Assembly: GCA_964034945.1 (NCBI GenBank)
Contig: OZ035961.1
Span: 90,741,491 to 90,805,490 of the forward strand
Reading direction: 5' to 3'
From: Chrysopilus asiliformis
Lineage: Eukaryota > Arthropoda > Insecta > Diptera > Rhagionidae
Length of the DNA: 64,000 nt
Shown here piece by piece: positions 1-10,110 of the stretch; within the stretch, counting starts at the first letter, position 1, and the number at the start of each line of letters is the position of its first letter. The notes under the pieces are model-generated. The model had not been told where the DNA came from. It did not search any database and saw only the letters and a list, made by a program, of their open reading frames with translations. The position numbers and the translations under genes are program-made.

Positions 1-869
1 CACAATGAAAAGTATTAAAGTGTTCGCTGCAACCGCAACGATTTTTTGTAGTTGCACACATTTTATGGTAATAAAATAACATTTAGATATAACTTTGTTT
101 TAATTTTTTTTCTCTTAGGCCCCTATTGTGAGCTTCGTCAATCGATCGTTGAAATGTCAAATCGAAAAATCGGTATTGTGATCATCGGAACGATGACATT
201 TGTTTGATCGTTCGGTGAAGTTTATGTCAAGTTAGCGATCGGTGAAGTATTGCAATTACTTTTTTTTATCAAAATTAGAGGCTAATAATAAAATGGAAGT
301 ATTTGTACACATTAGGAAATTATTAATGAGGAATATCTTGATCAAAACCTCGATCAAAAGTCCAATATAAAAATTGGTTGAAAAAATTAAGATAAATAAG
401 ACCAAAGTGGTATAAAAATAATTTAAATAAAAAATTAACTTAAAAACTTTTATTCACATAGATTTGAAATATTGGTCAATTCAAAGAACTCAACATTCGG
501 TGTTTAATATTTTCGCCTTGACGTTGGTTTGTAAAACCGTCTTCTGGTGTAATTTCGCTCATATCGCCATTGTCATCCACTTCCTCTATGTTTTAAGGGA
601 GCTCAATATTGTATTTTCTGCGTTGAAGTCATTTTTAAACATTAAAATAACTTCAACAATGTAAATTCCCAAACGTCAAACACTAAAAAATTCACAATAG
701 CGATTGCTTGAACGATGAACCTTACGCAATACCAAATTGTTTTTCGATCGTTCCGGCCAACGATGGTCGATCGAGTAGATATCGATAACCGCAATAGGCC
801 CCTTAGTGCCTTTTTGACTGACAACTAAATATTCGAAAAAGGCTTAAAACTGTCGTGGCAGTTAGTGTG
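1..869. mobile_element. piggyBac-like MITE, copy 1, cut by window edge and split by an insertion
   Basis: The parts 1-114 and 806-869 align closely with 44894-45073, an intact element flanked by TTAA on both sides. The right end here reads CAGTTAGTGTG followed by TTAA (870-873). The left end lies outside the window. A TTAA duplication with a CACTCTAACT-type inverted repeat is typical of piggyBac-type MITEs. The body is interrupted at 118-802 by a second element. No coding capacity is visible. The superfamily is inferred from the TTAA site alone. Confidence 0.7.
118..802. mobile_element. Harbinger-type MITE (TTA target duplication) inserted in the piggyBac-like MITE
   Basis: The left end GGCCCCTATTG and the right end CAATAGGCCCC form a terminal inverted repeat (one inverted copy reads GGGGCCTATTG). 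TTA flanks it on both sides (115-117 and 803-805). The uninterrupted relative at 45005-45020 reads CTCTTAGCGCC, with a single TTA and no insertion, which proves the boundaries. Both subterminal parts are rich in CGATCGTT-like motifs. Any open frame inside is short and unconvincing. TTA duplication plus a GG-start inverted repeat fits PIF/Harbinger. Confidence 0.8.
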
Positions 870-995
870 TTAAGAAAGAAATCGTCTCAACATTAGGTGT
901 ATTAAGCTGTGTTTTTTCATAAATATTTTTTTGTTTGTTTTCATATAGAGGACATGTTTTATGATTGGCCCTGGGTAATTCTTGTTTTTCTTATA

Positions 996-1305
996 TCATA
1001 CTAATATATAAAAATGAGTTGGTGTCTGTCTGTCTGTTCCTCTTTCACGCAAAAACGGCTGAACCGATTGACTTGAAATTTGGCATGAGTGTCTGTGGTA
1101 GTTCTGGTTCCAACATAGGCATACGGAAAAGTAGCGCGAGGGGTGGGGGGAGTAAGGGGAGGGCGTAAAGTGATTTCGAAACTTAGTTTTTGCGCTATGT
1201 TACTCTTTCGCGGGGAAACTACCGAGCCGATTGTCCTGAAGTTTAGCTCCAACAAAGACAAAAATTGAAAAAACTTAACCCGGCATCGACGGGTATGCAA
1301 GCTAG
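996..1305 (+). mobile_element. Small non-autonomous Helitron
   Basis: It starts TCATACTAATATATAAAAAT and ends CTAG directly before a T. A short hairpin (ACCCG, loop GCATCGA, CGGGT) lies about 15 bases before the end. The base before the start is A, so the insertion sits between A and T, as Helitrons do. The inner text (GTCTGTCTGT, then GCTGAACCGATT, then TTGAAATTTGG) is the arrangement I know from small Helitrons dispersed in insect genomes. It carries no Rep/helicase sequence, so it depends on an autonomous copy elsewhere. Confidence 0.8.
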
Positions 1306-1749
1306 TTTTGTATAGAATTTAGTACTACCGTGACACTGCCCCCCCCCCCTTTCTTCCAAAAATCAACTTTTTTTAAACGTGCGTTCAGAATGAAATATAA
1401 AAACAAAAAAATTATTTTGTGCCTGTACGATTTGACAGAACAATTTTGAATTCTTTGGTGATAAGAATTTAAGACACTTGAGTATACAAATAGTTACCCA
1501 CTTCTTGCATTATTTTTATCTGTCTCTAAGATATCGGTTTATAATAAAATACTTCTTGTTAATGAGTCACGCGATAACCACACCAGTGTTTTTGAAGTAA
1601 AATTGTCATCTTCAGAAGTCACAAACGTGATAAATTTAGACGAAAATTACGCACATATATAAAGTAATTAAGTAGACATGTTGTAATTTAATGCTACAAT
1701 TATTTGAGTCACTATAATAAAAAAAATCTCTATAAAATTCTAACACATA

Positions 1750-2060
1750 TGGCCACCCAATTGCGACACTATTAATTTACATCCCATGGGAATTAATTTG
1801 TTTGCTTATAGTATGGAAAATCAAGATAGTTTGCCTCGTTCAAGGCAAAGATGAAATATATTCAAATTATTATGTTTCGATTGGATGGCATTAAACGTAA
1901 TTATGCTGTATGGATGTATATGATGACCCCTTCGCCAAAAGTGTGTAATTTCATCCAATTGAATTCCATTTAATTGACCTCTTTGTCGCTTTTATCCCCA
2001 TTTAATTGGTTGCCAATCAATTTGAATTTCAATTAAAAATTTCCGTATAGTCTGTAATTA
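1750..2060. promoter_or_regulatory. Candidate enhancer: dense homeodomain-type sites
   Basis: This stretch lacks the repeats that fill the window and is packed with homeodomain core words: repeated TTAATT, CAATTG and CCAATTGAATTCCATTTAAT near 1955-1975. It also has non-repetitive, moderately GC words such as GGCCACCCAATTGCGACAC and GATGACCCCTTCGCC. This looks like conserved non-coding DNA near developmental genes, but AT-rich DNA makes such words common. The assignment is a suggestion only. Confidence 0.25.
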
Positions 2061-3539
2061 CCGCAATGTTGTGTAAATTTGGTTATTTTTCATACAACAT
2101 GAAAAAAAAATTAATTCAAAGAGCATCTCATCTGAAATTGTGGAAAATGCCTCATAAATATTTTCTTTGATTATCCTAACATAAGCGCAGCGATAATGTT
2201 CAGGTGAATGCGGCATAACTTAATCCATAGTAAAATAAGATTTTCACTTAGCGTATGTGGTGCGGTGAGAGATAAAATTCGTTTTATTTTTGGATTTATA
2301 GCGCACATTGCTGCGACATTCTGTAAACATTTTTAATCGTTTCCTACTCACAGCTATTTAATAGCTTAAGAAATAAACTAAACAGATGAACAAGAAAAAT
2401 ATTGAAATTATAAAAACGAAAAATTTTTAAAGAAAATCAAACCAAACGAGAAATTATTACCTTATTTATTAATTTTCAATGTTCCTCTATCATGTTTTTG
2501 TGCGATTCAAGGTGTTTTTCGCCTCCAAAATGGAAAAATGGTTTTCCGTTTTTTTTTGGTTCGTCTTGCCGCAGAAAAAGCGATTTCTCTTTTGAAGTTA
2601 TTTGAGTAGCGTCGTCACTGTTGAAAATTTTCCTTGCTATGCACACGAGATTTGTTTCTTACGAAAACATTGAACATAAATTATATACCATAAAAATAGG
2701 TAATACAAATATACACCATCCGATACACTGAGATAATTAATTATATTTTAACCAGAATAAATTACTTAAATTCATAAACGTTTCTGCTTTTTCAATTAGA
2801 TTTTTTTTTTGTTAGTTACTTGTATATATGCTTAATATCTACGACACGCTTGAAATTGTATTGAGATTTTTATCATTAAATTCTGGGTGATGGCCAAGTT
2901 ACAAAAAGTCACATTCATGAAAATTCAAAGCAATGACATTATATACAATTTTCACTAATATCTATCGAATATACATAAATCAAGGTTTTCCTTCACCTTT
3001 TCGGGGAAAAAATCGAGTAACTTTTGAGGGTTCGGAAAGTTTTCGCCCGGTTCCGAGGTTCCTGGTAACATTTCGACAGTAGAATTTTACCACCTAATTA
3101 GTCACTTAAACATCTTCGATTCGCTGTATAATACTATGGAATTTTCATATTTTCGCTGGGGTGCAAATTCAGTCGCCGGCACACGAAAAACAAAAATCAC
3201 ACACTGTTGAATCACGATGTCTCTGTTCAAAGTGCTATTTGCTGATGCTGAGAATGATGTTTGATGAGATATTGGCGAATATCTCAATGACGATCGAATG
3301 CGGAAAAAAACAACAACAAATATTTCGCGCGACAACACTCGTGAAAATTCCAAAAATATTTTCGGGGTTTTTCTTAATCGTAGCGAAAAAGTAACACACC
3401 CACTCTTGCCGGCTAGAGGACAACAGAAAATTTATCACAACAAATTTTCTATTTTTCTTGATTTCTTTTTCACTTTCATAAAATAATAATCATTGAAAAA
3501 ATTGTTGTAAAAAAAATACGGTGTCAGTTTTTGCTATTA

Positions 3540-3980
3540 GCCGCGATTTTTCGTTCACCCCATAAACCGGAAAACTGCGAATTATTTCACATTTGGTACT
3601 GATATGAATATGTTGTGCATATGGCACGAATTTTCAATTTGAAAATAGTAAAATTTTAATCATTTGTTTGTTTGTTTGCTATTATTTGGAATTTAATTCG
3701 TAATTAAAACGATATCAGATTAGACCATCACGATTAATTCCACTCAATTACTTAACGCGATTAATTGCTGGTCGACTGTTTAAATTGCTCGTTCGGGGGA
3801 TGTGGTAGAAATTTTCCTTTGATTGGAAAAGCGGCGCGACGCTTTCTACCTTTCTACCGGATGGAGGTTGGCTATGTTTACCACCCAAAAACTTTTATCG
3901 ATGACGTCGCAATGCTGCTGATGTTTACTACAACATTTGTCGAAGGGTTGGTCGTGCCGATTGCGACGTCTTAAAATCTA
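3540..3980. promoter_or_regulatory. Candidate regulatory patch with homeodomain and CRE-like words
   Basis: The patch holds several ATTA/TAAT words (CGTAATTAAAACG, CGATTAATTCC, GCGATTAATTGC) followed by a more GC-rich part. That part contains ATCGATGACGTCGCAATG, whose GATGACGTC resembles a CRE/ATF site, and paired GTTTAC words of forkhead type. It overlaps no repeat family found here. An open frame of 69 codons crosses it at 3765-3974 but has no recognisable domain. Function is inferred from composition only. Confidence 0.22.
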
Positions 3981-5965
3981 AGTAGGAAAATGGTAAAATA
4001 TTCAGTTTTTCCTCTTGTTTTCGCTTCCCAGCATAGGCAGATCATCTTTGCTGCGTAGATGTTGAAAAACCGTTTGCTGTATTGTTGATTGGAGTTGGCA
4101 CTGATTATTTGATCTTTTGAAAAGCAGATCTTATAACAGCCTTTACTTAGGATAACCGATGCTGCCACAAATCATAAATCATACACAGATTTCCGAATAA
4201 CAGCAGAATTTTCTTGAATCGGAAAAACTCAAAGTCGTCGTGGAAATCACTGGAAATTCTGCTTAATTTCACATTCACCTTGAAAAACTTTCAATAAAAT
4301 GAAAAAACAAATCCCTTGTATAGTGGCACCGAATTGCGTGTATTTTTGAACTTTTCAAAAATAAAAAAACAAAAAAATTTCCCAAAAACTAAGGAAATTG
4401 TAATATGATGAGCTTTCCCGGCAGTTATAGAACAATTTTCCCGTACGTGTTACTAGAATGACCGTCGAAACTGAACTGAACTGCGATAGAATTTGAGCAA
4501 CTTTACTTAACTCGAAACTTGATGTTGTGGGACTTTTCCGATGTACGAGTAGAGTGTGTCGATCTATCTGTCTTCGCCAACTATCAGTGAAAACCGCTCG
4601 GCTCGGAAAACTCAAGCGAAACACTGCATGATTTCCACAAAAACACTATGGATATAATTGTGAGAGATTTCCATTCTACCGGAAAGTTCAAAGGTTTTTC
4701 GAAAATTTCTACCAAATTGTAATTGCTGAATTCAGCGATTTTCCCCAGGATTTTCCCCAGTTTTTCGAATAGCGCAAGTTCAATGGTTTTCTTTCTATTG
4801 AATGGATTTTCGTTTGGATGATTTTGGGATGGTTTTTAAGCTCTGGATGCCGGTAGAAGCTTTGACCCAATTCAGTGACATTCGGAAAATTTCGATATAT
4901 GGAAATTGGTTTCATTTTCCGTTTTTGACGAAGGATTTTCACATTGAGGCAGGTGATCTTATATGCATCAGCATCAGCGGAATTCACGAGAGAATTGATC
5001 CAATTTGTCGAAAAAGGGGTTTGGAACACGTGTGCTGGTGGTATATGCGATGGTAAAATGTTTCCTAACGAGGGATGGGAGGTTTGTCAGTTGGCAAATG
5101 ATTAACGGATAAAGGATGAGTTTTTATCCTGTCTACAGACAACCCGAATCTTTTGAGGTCGCGACGTTTCTGGTTACGTTAGAGTGTGTTCCCCCCATTT
5201 TCCGCCCCCTTCCCCAGGTATCATATTTTACTGAAAGTTTTCTCTCACTTGCTTACCTGAGATATGACCGGTCTTTTGGCTAATGATTACACAAATAGGT
5301 GGGTCTACAAAACATGATAAACAGGTTGTTGTTTATTACGAACATGAGTTTTTTTTCTTTTTATTTCATACAAAAGTTCTTCTCTCATTGCCTATTTTCC
5401 CTGATTTTCGCAGATTTCCTTTGGATTTTCTTTTATATTCCAGGTCGCTGTACAGTACACCTTTTTTGGACAAACTTTTATACAAACTGTTTACCGTTAA
5501 ATGTTGGGGGAAATTTTCTTTTTTTCAGTTCGAATTTTCTTCGTCTTTTCTATAATAACACCAGTCTAAGGGATTGTCTTTTTTTATAGGGGGCGGCAAA
5601 AGCAGTGAAAAAATATGTAGATACAATAAATGATGACACTTTAACGGCATTCTGGATGAACCGAAGGGAATTAAGGATAATATCTACCTGAGGACATTCT
5701 ATTAAATTGTTTTGTCAATTTGGACAGGATAATATTTGGGTATGACATCCAGACAGATAGATTTTATACATAAATTGATCGATTTTTTGATGGTTTCAAC
5801 AATTCCAATTATTCCCTTGATTTTATGTTATTGACGTGATAAGGACATCATTTTCGCTGAGTTGGAGTAAATCGAGACATGGTTTATATTAATCTGCATT
5901 TGAAAATTAATTTATTTCGGGATTTTTGTGGGATGTAATCCCCAAAAAAAAACATTCCATAAAAA

Positions 5966-6125
5966 ATAGGCATGGGCTGTCCATAAAATGCGTAATGCTA
6001 ATTTTCGGCCTCTCGAACCCCCTCCTTATCGCTACGTTTTTCAGCGATTTTTTATATGGAGTTTAGTACTACCATCACACTAAACCCCCCCAACCCGCCC
6101 CCCGAAATTGCACCCCTTAAAATCG
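5966..6125 (+). repeat. Family D repeat, one-ended copy
   Basis: It starts GGCTGTCCATAAAATGCG, continues through a C-rich middle (CCCCCTCC, CCCCCCC), and contains CAGCGATTTTTTATATGGAG and TTTAGTACTACC. The same start, middle or both occur at 15184-15320, 34556-34640, 10575-10630 and 1311-1345. The two-ended copies show that TCCATAAAA...TTTTATGGA are inverted ends. Here the right end is missing. The superfamily is unknown to me. Confidence 0.55.
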
Positions 6126-6184
6126 ACAGTCACTAATCCTTTTTCACGCGTATGAAGTTTTTTCATGCGACAACTCGAATGAGG

Positions 6185-6770
6185 GTTGCCAGGGCGTAAC
6201 CGTCAAATACTTTAAATGAGGGTAGACAAAATGTTTATTAAAAACATAAGAAAAGCTATAATTGCCAATCTGGCAATTATTGAAAACCCGTATGGTGATA
6301 TTCGTATCATAATTTGAGCAGTTGTACCAAAATTCCACTTTGAAGTCAAACTTTCTAATTCGATTTTTTTTAAATTTATTCCAATCGGAATAGGATGTAT
6401 GGGAGTTTTATGTAGAATCATATTCTAAATAACTTTTGTTCTTACATTTTTTTGATAAGATGCACCGTTTTTGAGATATTTGTAAAAAACGTATTCGTTC
6501 GTATGGGGGGTACCCCCTCTAATGGTCCATTTTTGCCCATTAACGAACTTAGCCTTGCATTTTACGAAAAACGAATCTGCGATTTTAAGCCTCTAGCTCA
6601 ATCCGTGCGACCGCAATCCGCGGCACAGACGGACGGACATGCAAAAATTAATTATTTTTATCATTCTAAACACACTGGTGTAATTCATTTTTGTGTGTGA
6701 TGACGGGATCTTGGCGTTACAAACGGTAAGGCAAAGTTAATATACCCTTTGGTTTCACCATACGGGTATA
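6185..6770 (+). repeat. Family A repeat, full-length copy (plus variant 5' flank)
   Basis: From 6243 (AACATAAGAAAAGC) to 6770 (CACCATACGGGTATA) this matches the copies at 32849, 38859, 39422 and, reversed, 45651. Its marks are a 19-base palindrome AATTGCCAATCTGGCAATT near the left end, an inverted pair ACCCGTATGGTGA / TCACCATACGGGT, and a conserved centre (TTGCCCATTAACGAACTTAG). A short CAGACGGACGG run and a closing GATGACGGGATCTTGGCG block follow. Positions 6185-6240 match the start of variant copies at 22350 and 54145. Conserved non-coding copies suggest a non-autonomous element. Confidence 0.7.
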
Positions 6771-7466
6771 AAAATCGATTTGTATAGGAGAGGGAAAAAC
6801 GAGTGTTCCGATTGGATTTTGATATATGGATGGGTAATGAATAAACGTATTCTACACATTTTGCCTTTTACAAATTTTTCAATAGGACTCACTGTTTTCG
6901 AGAAAATTGCAAAATACTGTTTCTTTTATATGAGGGAGGAGGGAACGAATAGTTCAATTTTGCCCGTTCAAGAACTCAGCTTAGCCATTTACGAGAAACG
7001 TAACTATACAAAGTTTCAAAGCGCTAGCTTAATAAGTGTTCACAGACTAACAGACAGACAGACGGACGGACAAATGGATGGACATGCGGAAATTAAAATC
7101 TTTTGTCAACCCTAGCACCCTGGTATGGTTCATTTTCGTGTCCGACGATTGGTTCGATGCGTTACGAACGGTCTATCATGTGGGAGAGCGGGTAGAGGGA
7201 AGGAGTAGTCGAACTGGATTTTGAAGTATGGAAAAGTTATACAAAATCATATTTTACACATATTTTACCTTCATAAATTTTTCAAAACGACTCACCGTTT
7301 TCGATAAAATTGTTAAAAACTCATTCGGTCGTATGTGGGACCCCCTGCCCACATCAGGAATGCTCTGATTTTGTTCGTTAAAGAACTTAGCCTTGATATT
7401 TATGAGTAGTGCAACCATATAATATTTCAAGTCTCTAGCTCATGTTATTGGAAAGTTATGGTGTTC

Positions 7467-7584
7467 ACAGACAGACGGACAGACAGACGGACAGACAGAC
7501 GGACAGACAGACGGACAGACAGACGGACAGACAGACGGACAGACATACGGACAGACAAACGGATAGACAGACAGACAGACAAAC
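7467..7584 (+). repeat. CAGACAGACGGA microsatellite
   Basis: Nearly perfect 12-base units (CAGACAGACGGA), with CATACGGACAGACAAACGG variants at the right end. It sits at the position where every family A copy carries a short tract, so it grew from that seed. The 12-base period divides by three, which leaves both strands free of stop codons and produces spurious TDRQ or CLSV open frames. Confidence 0.9.
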
Positions 7585-7664
7585 TTTTTTTTTCTTTTGT
7601 CATTTTGGTATGGTTCATTTTTGTGTCCAACGATTGGTTCGATGCGTTACAAACGGTATACTAA

Positions 7665-7771
7665 CAGCCTTATTCTAGCTACGGTCACTAGTCACAACCC
7701 GGTCACAAGAGCCTCAAATTCTATGGACTTGTGACTTGTGACTTAAGTATCACAACGCCAGAATACGGCTG
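7665..7771. mobile_element. Very short Harbinger-type MITE (TAA duplication)
   Basis: Ends CAGCCTTATTCT and AGAATACGGCTG are inverted repeats with one mismatch, and TAA flanks both sides (7662-7664, 7772-7774). It interrupts the family A closing block, where related copies run without a break from GTTACAAACGGTA into CTAATATACC. The inner part contains GTCACAAG/CTTGTGAC words on both arms. At 107 bp it cannot code for anything. Confidence 0.7.
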
Positions 7772-7774
7772 TAA

Positions 7775-9440
7775 ATCTAATATACTCCTATATGATATTT
7801 CATATAGAAAATAAAAACACCTCTTTTGGACTTTTGAAATAATGGGATAATTTCCAATAACGTACATAGAAAAATAAATTTCATCTTGTCATTTTCAATA
7901 AAAATCGAATGAAAAAACATGCCAGCTGGTTGCAATATTTCTCATGAAAAAAATTTAAAAATACTTAACCACTTTTCAAAAATTAAATGTTGTTTTATTT
8001 TAAGCTGCCCACACTATCCAACAATTCTTTGCATGGCAATAAAAACATTTTATGAAAAAATTGCAAACATTTTAAACAAATCAACGAAAGTGATAAATTT
8101 CCATTTGAGAAACAAATAAAATAAACCTGCTGAACGTTAAAATTTCAAATTATTGTTATACGTGTGTATCGTCACAATAAAATCAATTTTCCTTTATTTT
8201 CCTATTTTCTCTTGTTATACGGAAAAGCAGAAACATTTTTTTTTTGTTAAACATAAATTTGTTCCGAACAGAGAGCAACACAAAATCCATTAAATTATTT
8301 TCCATCAGTTTGAATTAAATGACAGACTTTTCATTTGAGAAAAAAAAACTTGCACCACTCACACAACAAATAATCTGTCCACTTAAAATTTTTCAATTTT
8401 TTAAAACAAAATTGGTTTTTTTCCTTTGTTTCGATGTTTTTATTTTTGAAAAATTATTTTTTTTCTGGAAAATTTTTCAATTAAATGGAAAATTTCAGAT
8501 AAGTTTATTATAGTTTTTATTAAACTTTTCGATAAGTCAATTTCCGTTTAACAATTATGGATTGTTAAATTTTCCATCAATCGCTGTTGAAATTTGTTAC
8601 TGAATTTTTGTTATTTCAAGAATCTACAAATTTCACTCTCATTTGTTATTAATGTAAACTCATCTTGTTATTGTTATTATTTCAAATCCACATTAAGTAC
8701 GTCATAAAACACGCAATTGAGTGTTTGCGAAAACATCACGGAAAATGAGAAAATGTAAGCCGTATGGATCGAAATAGGTACCTGAAGGGATGGGAGGAAG
8801 TCATCTGGTGAAAATCCCAATGGACTGAAAACGTGTGGACTGATGGCTTCTGTAACCAAAACAAAATTCAGCACATAAAGCATCGAGAGCAAGGAACCTT
8901 TATTTAAAGCTTAGCAGTGTTACACCTGAATCTATTTATCTACGTTTATGAATTTACATTTTTAAGGTGCAAAAAGACGAGATAACTTCACGTGAATCAA
9001 AATACTGACGAGGAAAAATTTTCATCTTTGTTAGCATTGAGCAGAGTTGAAAAATGTTTTAATAAAAAATTTCCTGCTTTTTCAACTCTGCACCTTTTAT
9101 GGTTTTTCTGTATATTCAGGAAAATTTTTTCGGTAAAAGTGGGTTCGGGTGAGTCGAGATGGTATGTTTACGAAAAAAAAAAACATTATTAGGACATGAA
9201 CCACGTTTGCTAGAAATTCGTTTACTTCAAACTTTGTACAATGGAAAAAAAAAATTTAAAAAATCTTCCGACTGAAAAATTCAAGTCTTTTTTCGTAATA
9301 TTTTCGCGTCATTGAAGTTTTTATTCGGAAATGAAGTCGTGTTTCTATTTGTTTTTATTTCAGTTTTGAATAATTGGAAAAAAGTTTTGCTATTTGAGTA
9401 GGAACCGTCCTAAAAGACTACTAATTTCAGTCAAGATATC
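7775..9440. other. Unassigned AT-rich DNA with one small hairpin
   Basis: No repeat family or credible coding sequence was recognised. It is very AT-rich, with many A and T runs. One inverted pair stands out at 9041-9091: GCAGAGTTGAAAAA and TTTTTCAACTCTGC separated by about 23 bases, which could fold into a 14-bp stem. Open frames of 60-70 codons here are low-complexity. Confidence 0.5.
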
Positions 9441-9443
9441 TAA

Positions 9444-9861
9444 AGGTGCCGGGCCACATGAGAGTAAATGCCGGCGAGAAGCTCTCGATAGCAGCTACTC
9501 GGAAATGGACACGTCTCTGAGAGTCGCTCGCAGAAACTCGCAAAAACTCGCGAGCTAGTTTCTGCGAGCTGTCAAAAGTGATTCTACTCTCTAGTGGACA
9601 CCCTTCCACTGAACTCTCGGAGAGTAACTCGCCAGATACGAACGGCGGATGAATTTTGTAAGTCGCTCTCGAGAACTCGCCAAATCAAGATGTTAAAAAA
9701 ATCAATATGTCAAAAAAATCAAGATGTCAAAAAAATCAAGACATTGGTCAAGGTATTGAAAAATCGCGGAAATTTGCTCTCAAATGGACAACCTCCTGCG
9801 AGTAACTCTCGAGAGTTTTTGAGAGTTACTCGCGTATTTACTCTCATGTGGAGCGGCATCT
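9444..9861. mobile_element. Harbinger-type MITE (TAA duplication)
   Basis: Ends AGGTGCCGGGCC and GGAGCGGCATCT pair as an imperfect inverted repeat followed on both sides by the better conserved CACATGAGAGTAAAT. TAA flanks the element at 9441-9443 and 9862-9864. The interior repeats AACTCGC and CTCTCGAGAG words. A tandem of 17-base units (ATCAAGATGTCAAAAAA) occupies 9684-9741. The right TAA overlaps the TTAA that starts the next element. Confidence 0.7.
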
Positions 9862-9864
9862 TAA

Positions 9865-10106
9865 CCCTTTCAGACCTGAATTATTTTTTTTTTTAAATTT
9901 GGTTGTGATAAAATTTGTGTTGATAAAGTGGGTAAATAAGAGTAAGAAAATATTGAAAAAAAAATCCAAGATCTATTACTGTTTTCGATAGCTTGTAATG
10001 TGTACAAACGTTCGCAACCGGTCTCAAATACGAAATAATCTTATGAAATTGTTATATTTGGGAAAAACTTTAATGTGTACAAATGTAACCACCGGGTCTG
10101 AAAGAA
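9865..10106. mobile_element. piggyBac-like MITE
   Basis: The left end reads TTAA-CCCTTTCAGACC and the right end GGGTCTGAAAGAA-TTAA, so TTAA flanks both sides (9861-9864, 10107-10110) of inverted ends. The CCCTTTCAG end is shared with the element at 46825. The interior is A/T-rich with two GTGTACAAA words. There is no coding content. Assignment to piggyBac type rests on the TTAA site and CCC start. Confidence 0.65.
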
Positions 10107-10110
10107 TTAA

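Larger units (their letters stand above)
1306..5964. other. Unassigned AT-rich DNA
   Basis: I see no gene with credible coding character; every open frame is short and mostly low-complexity. Positions 1311-1345 resemble one end of the family D repeat described at 5966 (TTTAGTACTACC followed by a C-run). Two patches dense in TAAT/ATTA cores, 1750-2060 and 3540-3980, are listed separately as possible regulatory DNA. Many short runs such as GGAAAATTTTC recur between 3000 and 5000 without an evident repeat unit. Confidence 0.5.
6771..7800 (+). repeat. Degenerate family A derivatives in tandem
   Basis: Two diverged units follow one another. Each contains a CCGATTGGATTTTGA-like block, ACCGTTTTCGAGAAAATTG-like text, TTTGCCCGTTCAAGAACTTAG-like text, then a CAGACAGACGGA tract and GGTTCGATGCGTTAC. 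They are shorter and more diverged than the neighbouring full copy. Open frames here follow the tandem tract and are not genes. A short MITE interrupts the final part at 7665-7771. Confidence 0.6.
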
